From Treponema sp. UBA7590 (GTDB lineage: Bacteria; Spirochaetota; Spirochaetia; Treponematales; Treponemataceae): a DNA stretch of 15,534 bases. Positions 1 to 5,151 of the stretch are shown here, in pieces. The notes beneath the pieces were generated by a model, which saw nothing but the letters and a program-made list of their open reading frames with translations, was not told where the DNA came from and did not search any database. Both the position numbers and the translations under genes were made by a program. The stretch's first letter is position 1, and each line of letters opens with the position of its first letter. The stretch spans positions 49,554 to 65,087 of the forward strand of contig DLKK01000002.1 of NCBI GenBank assembly GCA_002478955.1, given 5' to 3'.

Positions 1-37
1 AAAATTGCGCAGTCCGATACCTTATTATGCTCCGTAC

Positions 38-52
38 GATAGCTTCGCTATC
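38..52. repeat. Short hairpin GATAGC-TTC-GCTATC in the ispH upstream region
   Basis: A perfect 6-bp inverted repeat with a 3-base loop. No T-run follows on either strand, so it does not look like an intrinsic terminator. It may belong to the intergenic sequence family that also shows up at 1000-1180, because both contain CTACCC/GGGTAG and GCTTTTTCTGG motifs. Function unknown. Confidence 0.35.
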
Positions 53-111
53 TACCCGAATTGACGCGCTTTTTCTGGTAGCTTATTCAATTTTATACTC
101 AATTAATAAAC

Positions 112-141
112 TCGACATTTTGGCATTTTAAATGTTATAAC
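112..141 (+). promoter_or_regulatory. Candidate promoter for ispH, placed for a leaderless start
   Basis: TCGACA at 112-117 matches the -35 consensus at 5 of 6 positions. TATAAC at 136-141 matches the -10 consensus at 5 of 6, with an 18-bp spacer. Only 7 bases separate the -10 from the ATG at 149, so transcription would begin at or next to the start codon. No Shine-Dalgarno precedes that ATG. A second possible -10, TATACT at 94-99, would give a leader of about 45 bases but lacks a clear -35. Confidence 0.5.
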
Positions 142-148
142 TTTTCTG

Positions 149-997
149 ATGAAAATAATTCTTGCTGATGTGCTTGGCTATTGCATGGGAGTCCGCCGGG
201 CAGTTGAAATTGCCGCGGATTCACTGAAAAATTGCGGCTCAAAAAAAGTTTATTCATTCGGTCCTTTGATTCATAACCGGATTGCGCTTGAAAATCTTGC
301 GAAAAAAGGGCTTTCGGTTTTAAAGGATGAAGAAATTTCTTCTGTTGAAAAGGGAAGTCTTGTTGTAATCCGTGCTCATGGAGTTCCGCCTGCGATTATG
401 GAAAAACTTTCGGATTCTGGCTGCCAGATTTTGAATGCGACTTGCCCGAAAGTTATGGCGAGCCAAAAAAATGCCGAGAAATATGCAAAACTTGGGTACA
501 CAGTGATTCTTGCCGGAGATTCAAATCATGGCGAGGTTGCAGGAATTTCTGGATACGCCGGCAAGAAATTTGTTCTTGTGCAGAACAAGGATGAGGCTGA
601 AAAAATGTCTCCGCTTCCGGATGATGAAAAAGCGGTTCTTTTGTGCCAGACGACTTTCAGCAAGGAAGAATTTTCGCAGATTGTGGAAAAACTTTCAAAG
701 AAAATAAAAAATCTTAAGGTTTTGGATACGATTTGCTCAGCGACAAAAGAGCGGCAGGATGCGCTAAAAAGGATTTGTCCTGATGTTGACGGAATTCTTG
801 TGGTTGGCGGAAAAAATTCTGCGAATACAAAGCGGCTTTTGCAGATTGCCGAGGAAAATTGCGGAAAAGCGGCTCTTATTGAAACCGCCGAGGAAATTCC
901 AGAGGATTTTTTTGAGCTGGATTCTGTTGGAATAACTGCCGGCGCGAGCACGCCGAATTCTGTGATTGAAAGAGTTGTGGCCGCGCTGAAAAAATAG
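149..997 (+). CDS. ispH: 4-hydroxy-3-methylbut-2-enyl diphosphate reductase (IspH/LytB)
   Basis: Last enzyme of the MEP (non-mevalonate) isoprenoid pathway. It reduces HMBPP to IPP and DMAPP using a [4Fe-4S] cluster in the cytoplasm. The 282-residue product has the normal bacterial length. The three cluster cysteines are visible: Cys12 in YCMGVRRAV, Cys99 in NATCP and Cys196 in DTICSATKERQ. The substrate-binding residues are also present: His42 in GPLIHN, His77 in RAHGVPP, and His127/Glu129 in SNHGEV. The C-terminal GITAGASTPNSVI motif is intact. The start is fixed by the family's usual N-terminus, with Cys12 close behind Met1. No Shine-Dalgarno is visible, and a promoter-like pair ends 7 bases before the ATG. 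The gene appears to be transcribed alone and ends at the terminator at 1071-1094. It implies that isoprenoids for quinones or undecaprenyl carriers are made by the MEP route. Confidence 0.97.
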   Translation: MKIILADVLGYCMGVRRAVEIAADSLKNCGSKKVYSFGPLIHNRIALENLAKKGLSVLKDEEISSVEKGSLVVIRAHGVPPAIMEKLSDSGCQILNATCPKVMASQKNAEKYAKLGYTVILAGDSNHGEVAGISGYAGKKFVLVQNKDEAEKMSPLPDDEKAVLLCQTTFSKEEFSQIVEKLSKKIKNLKVLDTICSATKERQDALKRICPDVDGILVVGGKNSANTKRLLQIAEENCGKAALIETAEEIPEDFFELDSVGITAGASTPNSVIERVVAALKK

Positions 998-1070
998 CGG
1001 GGCGTTGAGGGGTGTCCCCGCACGGTGGGTAGACGAAAAAGTTGAGCACTGCGAAACATTTTGAGGCGCA
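998..1070. other. GC-rich spacer downstream of ispH with a GGGG/CCCC hairpin
   Basis: This stretch directly follows the ispH stop codon. It holds GGGG-TGT-CCCC at 1009-1019, with an alternative pairing of CGGGG at 998-1002 with CCCCG at 1016-1020. No T-run follows, so it is not a terminator by itself. No open reading frame with coding character is seen here. It looks like the left part of the structured intergenic block that runs to about 1180. Confidence 0.3.
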
Positions 1071-1094
1071 GGGCGGTTGTCCGCCCTTTTTTTT
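1071..1094 (+). terminator. Strong intrinsic terminator of ispH
   Basis: GGGCGG (1071-1076) pairs perfectly with CCGCCC (1081-1086) across the loop TTGT. Eight consecutive T residues follow at 1087-1094. This is a canonical Rho-independent terminator, 74 bases after the ispH stop codon. Confidence 0.9.
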
Positions 1095-1100
1095 GTGTAA

Positions 1101-1135
1101 TCTGGCGCCAGAAAAAGACCGTGGGCTTTTTCTGG
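1101..1135. repeat. Nested palindromes between the ispH terminator and ndk
   Basis: TCTGGC-GCCAGA at 1101-1112 is a perfect 12-base palindrome. Its right half overlaps a second perfect 10-bp inverted repeat, CCAGAAAAAG (1108-1117) and CTTTTTCTGG (1126-1135), with an 8-base loop. The two pairings are mutually exclusive, since CCAGA can pair with either TCTGG copy. GCTTTTTCTGG followed by (G)GTAG also occurs at 68-81, which suggests a dispersed intergenic element. A terminator or attenuator role is possible but unproven. Confidence 0.55.
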
Positions 1136-1187
1136 GTAGTGAGCGACATTGGCGCGAACGGAGTTGTCAGCCCTTAAAAAACATTTG

Positions 1188-1216
1188 TTGAAAGATAGTT
1201 CTTATTGATATATAAT
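1188..1216 (+). promoter_or_regulatory. Strong sigma-70-type promoter of ndk abutting the start codon
   Basis: TTGAAA (1188-1193), a 17-bp spacer and a perfect TATAAT (1211-1216). The ATG of ndk lies 7 bases after the -10, exactly where transcription should start, and there is no Shine-Dalgarno. The architecture predicts a leaderless ndk mRNA. This is the best promoter match in the window. Confidence 0.8.
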
Positions 1217-1223
1217 TAATGTT

Positions 1224-1667
1224 ATGACACGATGTTTTGCTATGTTAAAGCCTGGCGTGCTTAATCGCCGTATTGTTGGTCAAGTTATTAGCCGTCTTGA
1301 AGGCAAAGGCTTGAAGCTTGTTGGTCTTAAAATGATGCAGATTACTGAGGAACTTGCACATAAACACTACGCCGAGCACAAGGATAAGCCGTTTTTTAAT
1401 GATTTGTGCGCTTATATAACGTCTGCACCGGTTGTTGCTATGGTTTGGCAAGGTGATGACTGTGTTACTCTTGTAAGGAAGGTTGTGGGGGCGACAAAAC
1501 CGTCGGAAGCGGCTCCTGGCACAATCCGCGGTGATTTTTGCGCTCATACGAATTATAATGTGATTCATGCTTCTGACAGCGATGAAAGTGCTGCTCGCGA
1601 AATCGGGCTTTTCTTTGATGAGAATGAAATTTTTGACTGGAAAGATAATCTTTCTGAATGGATTTAA
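1224..1667 (+). CDS. ndk: Nucleoside diphosphate kinase
   Basis: Transfers the gamma-phosphate from NTPs to NDPs through a phosphohistidine intermediate, balancing cytoplasmic nucleotide pools. The 147-residue product is close to the usual 140-150. The catalytic His115 lies in the diagnostic NVIHASDS motif. The preceding PGTIRGDF segment (98-105) and the N-terminal KPGVLNR motif (9-15), a variant of the usual KPD, are present. The start is supported by the family N-terminus, where the KP motif sits about nine residues in. No Shine-Dalgarno precedes the ATG, and a consensus promoter ends 7 bases upstream. The gene sits after the ispH terminator and 76 bases before gpsA. No terminator with a T-run separates it from gpsA, so read-through into gpsA-ffh is possible. 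Confidence 0.96.
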   Translation: MTRCFAMLKPGVLNRRIVGQVISRLEGKGLKLVGLKMMQITEELAHKHYAEHKDKPFFNDLCAYITSAPVVAMVWQGDDCVTLVRKVVGATKPSEAAPGTIRGDFCAHTNYNVIHASDSDESAAREIGLFFDENEIFDWKDNLSEWI

Positions 1668-1668
1668 A

Positions 1669-1685
1669 TTGCGGTCTTGCCGCAA
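1669..1685 (+). repeat. Hairpin immediately after the ndk stop codon
   Basis: TTGCGG (1669-1674) pairs perfectly with CCGCAA (1680-1685) across the loop TCTTG, beginning one base after the ndk stop codon. The following bases (AATTCAAATTTG) are not a clean T-run, so termination would be weak. It could protect the 3' end of the ndk message or partially attenuate read-through into gpsA. Confidence 0.45.
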
Positions 1686-1743
1686 AATTCAAATTTGATA
1701 AATTGAATAAATCGGAAGAAAAATATTAAGAAGGTTTTTAGTT

Positions 1744-2811
1744 ATGCAATCAAAATCAATTGGAGTTCTTGGTGGCGGTGCCTGGGGAACTGGTCTTGCA
1801 CAGGCTTTAGCTAATGGCGGACATAAAGTTCAGATGTGGGCGCTTGAACCGGAAGTAAAAGATTCTGTAAACAATGAGCATGAAAACAAAAGATATTTGC
1901 CTGGATATAAACTTTCTCCAAATCTTACAGTTTCAAACGATATTATAGAGGTTGCGACTGACAAGGAATTTTTGATTGTTGCTTGACCTTCTTTGTACCT
2001 TGCAAGCACAATCCGCAAAATTACCAGCGTTCCTAACGTTGCGGACGGAACAACTATTTTTGCGGCTCTTACAAAGGGTTTTGTTCCTGGCCGTGATGGT
2101 CCTAAGCTCGTTCTTGAGACGATTGAAAATACTCTTCCTGGAATTTATAAGGGAAACACTGTTTATGTTGCAGGGCCTTCCCATGCGGAAGAAGTTGTAA
2201 TGGGAAAAATAACTGGTCTTGTTGCGGCTTCTGAAAATCCTAAAAATTCTATCAAGGTTCGAGAGCTTTTGCGCGTTCCTGGAATTTTGTGCTATTCAAG
2301 TTTTGATGTTATCGGTGTTCAGATTTGTTCTGCCGCAAAAAACGTTGTTGCTGTTGTTTACGGTGCATTGGATGCCGTTGCCCAGCATTCACAGATTTTT
2401 GGCGACAATACAGAGTCTTTGCTTCTGGCAGCTGGCTTGAATGAAATCCAGACTCTTGGCATGGCGATGGGTGCAACTCATTCCGAGACATTTACTTCTA
2501 TTGCTGGAGTTGGCGATCTTGATGTTACTTGTAAAAGTAAATATGGAAGAAACAGACGTTTTGGACAAGATTTGATTAATACAGATATGCTTGATAAATT
2601 CAGCAATCTTGATGATTTGATTGCCAATATTTCAAAAGTCGGTTACTTGCCTGAAGGCGCGGTTGCCTGCAAATATATCCATGAAATTGCGCAGAAAAAA
2701 GGGCTTAGGCTTACAATCTGTGATGGACTTTATAGGATTCTGAACAAAGAAATCAGACCTTTGGAATTTCTTGATGAACTTTTAAATTTTGGAAAAAGTA
2801 TAAATGCTTGA
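1744..2811 (+). CDS. gpsA: NAD(P)H-dependent glycerol-3-phosphate dehydrogenase with an in-frame TGA codon
   Basis: Reduces dihydroxyacetone phosphate to sn-glycerol-3-phosphate, the backbone for phospholipids, in the cytoplasm. Read through the TGA at 1984-1986 (codon 81), the frame gives 355 residues, a normal length for GpsA. Before the TGA lies the nucleotide-binding GVLGGGAWGTGLA motif. After it come VAGPSHAEEV, the catalytic lysine region (SAAKNVVAVVYG), SIAGVGDLDVTC with YGRNRRFG, and PEGAVACK. All are intact and no second lesion is seen. The TGA replaces the residue just before Pro-Ser in the strand that most homologues read as VA-x-PS. TGA is the genuine stop of this same gene and of the gene ending at 8874. 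An AGAAGG Shine-Dalgarno (1729-1734) supports the start. Alternatives are a selenocysteine codon, a recent nonsense mutation or a sequencing error. The family call is certain; the intactness of the product is not. Confidence 0.88.
2012..2045 (+). promoter_or_regulatory. Possible RNA stem-loop downstream of the gpsA in-frame TGA
   Basis: Inside gpsA, TCCGCAA (2012-2018) pairs perfectly with TTGCGGA (2039-2045). A nested CGTT (2028-2031) pairs with AACG (2035-2038) around the loop CCT, so the two stems can stack with a 9-base bulge on the 5' side. The stem begins 25 bases after the TGA. It is a plausible recoding structure, but the apical loop is about 46 bases from the TGA and lacks the G expected of a bacterial SECIS. 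It may be a chance feature of the coding sequence. Confidence 0.2.
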
Positions 2812-4189
2812 GAAAATAACAGACACATTCAGTAGCATTGTCCGAACTATAAGCGGAAAATCTACAATTACAGAAAAAAATATTGAAGATTCGGTTGAAC
2901 AGATTAAAATGGCTTTGCTTGAAGCCGATGTTAATCTTAGAGTTGTTCGCCGCTTTGTAAATTCGACAATCGAGGAAGCCAAGGGCGAAAAAGTCCTGAA
3001 GGCTGTAGATCCAGGACAGCAGTTTGTAAAAATCATTTACGACAAAATTGTTGCCATGCTTGGCGATGAGAATAAGAAGGAACTGGCTCTACGTGGACCG
3101 GATGTTACAACCGTTATTTTGATGCTTGGTCTTCAAGGTGCCGGTAAGACAACTGCTGCGCATAAATTGGCATATAGGCTAAAGAAACAGGGGCGCCGTC
3201 CATTGCTTGCGGCTTGTGATTTGGTTCGCCCGGCGGCGGTTGAGCAGCTTTCTGTTCTTGGTGAAAAAATCGGTGTGCCTGTGTTCAAGGAAAATTCAAA
3301 AAATGCCGTAAAAAATGCCGAGGACGCGCTTAAGTTTGCAAAAAAGAACCAGTATGATACATTGATTATTGATACTGCCGGACGCCTTCAGATTGACGAA
3401 AATATGATGGAGGAACTTTCCAGGATAAAGAAAGCCGTTTCTCCGGATGAAGTTCTTCTTGTTGCCGATGCGATGACCGGCCAGAATGCGGTTGATATTG
3501 CAAAGACTTTTGATGAACAACTTGGTCTTACAGGTGTAATCCTTAGTAAATTTGACTCAGACGCCCGCGGTGGTGCAGCTCTTTCATTAAAGACAATCAC
3601 TGGAAAACCGATATTATTCATTGGTACAGGCGAAAAAACAGAGGATTTTGAACCTTTCCATCCGGAGCGAATTGCAAGCCGGATTCTTGGAATGGGCGAT
3701 GTTGTTTCTCTTGTTGAAAAAGCGCAGGAAACTGTGGATGCTCAGGAAGCTGAACGTCTGCAGAAGCGCATGATGAAAAATGAATTCACGCTTGATGATA
3801 TGCTTTCACAGTTCCAGCAGGTAAAGAAAATGGGTTCAATGCAGTCTTTATTGGACATGATTCCTGGAATGGCAAACCAGAATGTTGATTTGAGCGGAAT
3901 GAAAAAACAGGAAGCGATTATCCAGTCAATGACAAAAAAAGAGCGTGCAAACCATTTGATTATTGGTCCTAGCCGTAGAAAAAGAATTGCTGCCGGCTCT
4001 GGAACAAGCGTTGCCGATGTTAATAAACTTTTGAAGCAGTTTGAAAAAACAAAGCTTACAATGAAAAAACTTACACGCAACAAGGGAATGCAAAGCCGGA
4101 TGATGAGCCAGCTTGGAATGGATCAGAATGCGCTTGCCGGAATGGATATGTCTAAACTTCAGGATTTGGCTAAACGTTTCGGGCGATAA
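2804..4189 (+). CDS. ffh: Signal recognition particle protein Ffh (SRP54)
   Basis: The GTPase of the signal recognition particle. It binds 4.5S RNA and nascent signal peptides and docks with FtsY at the membrane. The 461 residues show the full N-G-M layout. The N domain covers about 1-95. The G domain has GLQGAGKTT (109-117), DLVRPAAVEQL (139-149), DTAGR (190-194) and SKFD (248-251, where most homologues have TKLD), followed by DARGGAAL. The methionine-rich M domain (about 320-461) has the RNA-binding SRRKRIAAGSG motif (390-400) and a methionine-rich C-terminus. The start overlaps the last 8 bases of gpsA and has only a weak GGA upstream, which suggests translational coupling to gpsA. If the gpsA TGA truly terminated translation, ribosomes would not reach the ffh start by coupling, which argues against a damaging stop. 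Confidence 0.97.
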   Translation: MLEKITDTFSSIVRTISGKSTITEKNIEDSVEQIKMALLEADVNLRVVRRFVNSTIEEAKGEKVLKAVDPGQQFVKIIYDKIVAMLGDENKKELALRGPDVTTVILMLGLQGAGKTTAAHKLAYRLKKQGRRPLLAACDLVRPAAVEQLSVLGEKIGVPVFKENSKNAVKNAEDALKFAKKNQYDTLIIDTAGRLQIDENMMEELSRIKKAVSPDEVLLVADAMTGQNAVDIAKTFDEQLGLTGVILSKFDSDARGGAALSLKTITGKPILFIGTGEKTEDFEPFHPERIASRILGMGDVVSLVEKAQETVDAQEAERLQKRMMKNEFTLDDMLSQFQQVKKMGSMQSLLDMIPGMANQNVDLSGMKKQEAIIQSMTKKERANHLIIGPSRRKRIAAGSGTSVADVNKLLKQFEKTKLTMKKLTRNKGMQSRMMSQLGMDQNALAGMDMSKLQDLAKRFGR

Positions 4190-4199
4190 TTTAATTACT

Positions 4200-4245
4200 T
4201 GAATACTTGAGTTTTTTTGCAGGTGATAAAAAATTCAAGTATTCA
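4200..4245. terminator. Long hairpin between convergent genes, candidate bidirectional terminator
   Basis: TGAATACTTGA (4200-4210) and TCAAGTATTCA (4235-4245) form a perfect 11-bp inverted repeat. A G-T wobble (4211/4234) and six T-A pairs (4212-4217 with 4228-4233) extend it to about 18 bp with a 10-base loop. It fills the gap between the ffh stop and the stop of the minus-strand gene, 5 bases from the latter. The element looks the same from both strands. The T-run lies inside the stem rather than after it, so it is not a textbook terminator. Confidence 0.55.
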
Positions 4246-4250
4246 CAGGA

Positions 4251-4979
4251 TTAATTCACTTCTATTACGGAAGTTGCTCTGCCATCTGCGGTGTATGCGC
4301 GTTTTGGATTGGTTTTGTCTATAATTGCGTTCATTCCCAGATAATAATTGTAGTAGTATTTTCCTGTTGGAAGTGGCAAATTCAATTCGTAGAAACCGGG
4401 TTTTGTCTCTTTCAGTTCATAAATCCAGCTGTCCCAGTTTGTAAAAGTTCCGCTCAGGCGCACAGTCTGACCAGGTTCTCCATTATATATGAATTTCGTT
4501 CCGTTTTCTTTTGTTGCGTTTGTGATTTCCGGTTTTGTTTCGCCTATATTGATTTTTGAGACAGTAATTCCGCTTTCATTGTCGTAGTGACAGTTGCTGT
4601 TGTTCGGGTCGAAAGTCCAAAGTCCGTCCACAACCAGTCTGTAGGAAATTTCTTTTAAAAATGCCGGGCGTTCAAGAATATAAAACATTACTGAATTTGT
4701 AACCGTCCCTTCCGAATCGCGGTTTTTATGCAGCATAAAAGGATGAATTTCCTGGTAGTTTTCAAAGTCGAATGCGATTCCGATAAATCTGGGACCGGTT
4801 TTTTCTGTAAAGACAATGTAATTTTCAGTTATGACCGGTTCCTGCGGTTTTTCAAGTTTTGCGACAATATTGTTATATTCGTATAAATCTTTTTCGGGCA
4901 AGGTTGATTTTTCTTCTGCATGGGCAAAAAATAAATTCAACATAAAACCTGCGGTGATTAATGCAAAAAATCTTTTCAT
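4251..4979 (-). CDS. Secreted protein with two CBM48/glycogen-binding-like E-set domains
   Basis: The 242 residues begin with a clear signal peptide (KR, a hydrophobic core to about 19, and AHA before Glu22), so the mature protein is exported. Two consecutive Ig-like E-set domains are visible. Residues about 52-145 contain YRLVVDGLWTFDPNN (113-127). Residues about 160-242 contain VRLSGTFTNWDSW and GKYYYNYYLG, which match the pattern of AMPK/isoamylase-type carbohydrate-binding modules (CBM48). No catalytic domain is present. A role in binding starch, glycogen or other glucans outside the cytoplasm is inferred from the fold only. No Shine-Dalgarno precedes the ATG; a promoter-like pair ends 6 bases upstream. 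It is transcribed toward ffh and divergently from the FlcA-like gene. Stand-alone modules of this kind could instead be structural or regulatory. Confidence 0.8.
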   Translation of the reverse strand: MKRFFALITAGFMLNLFFAHAEEKSTLPEKDLYEYNNIVAKLEKPQEPVITENYIVFTEKTGPRFIGIAFDFENYQEIHPFMLHKNRDSEGTVTNSVMFYILERPAFLKEISYRLVVDGLWTFDPNNSNCHYDNESGITVSKINIGETKPEITNATKENGTKFIYNGEPGQTVRLSGTFTNWDSWIYELKETKPGFYELNLPLPTGKYYYNYYLGMNAIIDKTNPKRAYTADGRATSVIEVN

Positions 4980-4985
4980 ACTAGA

Positions 4986-5014
4986 AATATCGGAGAAATC
5001 TTTGTTCTGTTTAA
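4986..5014 (-). promoter_or_regulatory. Candidate promoter of the secreted E-set protein gene
   Basis: On the minus strand, TTAAAC (5014-5009), a 17-bp spacer and GATATT (4991-4986), with 6 bases to the ATG. The matches are weak (3 of 6 and 4 of 6). It is listed because its position repeats the -10-next-to-ATG arrangement of ndk and ispH at another gene without a Shine-Dalgarno. Confidence 0.3.
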
Positions 5015-5109
5015 GCTAAAAATCTGATTTTATGATAAAATATTCTATAAAGTGGTGTGATTACAATTCCGTAAATAAAAATAAGTGGGTTTCCATATTT
5101 TTAAATTTC

Positions 5110-5128
5110 GCACTGTTCTAAAAAGTGC
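5110..5128. promoter_or_regulatory. Inverted repeat GCACT/AGTGC over the expected -35 of the FlcA-like gene
   Basis: GCACT (5110-5114) and AGTGC (5124-5128) are separated by 9 bases and straddle the place where the -35 element should be. Such a placement could be an operator, but a 5-bp half-site is easily found by chance. The rest of the divergent region 4980-5151 is AT-rich, with one further small hairpin (ATTTTA-TGA-TAAAAT) and no gene. Confidence 0.2.
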
Positions 5129-5142
5129 TAATGGAGTAAAAT
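5113..5142 (+). promoter_or_regulatory. Candidate promoter of the FlcA-like gene
   Basis: TAAAAT (5137-5142) matches the -10 consensus at 5 of 6 positions and ends 9 bases before the ATG at 5152. The -35 (CTGTTC, 5113-5118, 18-bp spacer) is poor, so an activator or another sigma factor is possible. No Shine-Dalgarno is seen before the ATG. Confidence 0.35.
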
Positions 5143-5151
5143 TAAGCAGAT

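Noticed and set aside
526..1149. 207-codon minus-strand frame over the end of ispH
   Set aside because: It is antisense to conserved ispH motifs and crosses the ispH terminator; no Shine-Dalgarno and no recognisable domain.
1703..1729. TTGAAT-15 bp-TATTAA as a gpsA promoter
   Set aside because: The spacer is short, and the predicted start would fall beyond the AGAAGG Shine-Dalgarno that the gene clearly has, so read-through from ndk is more likely.
1993..2811. A separate gene starting at TTG 1993
   Set aside because: It is the downstream part of gpsA in the same frame after the TGA. It lacks the Rossmann glycine motif and has no Shine-Dalgarno, so it is not an independent gene.
1744..2811. 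Genetic code reassignment (TGA read as Trp)
   Set aside because: TGA terminates gpsA itself at 2809-2811 and the FlcA-like gene at 8872-8874, and Trp is not expected at the affected position.
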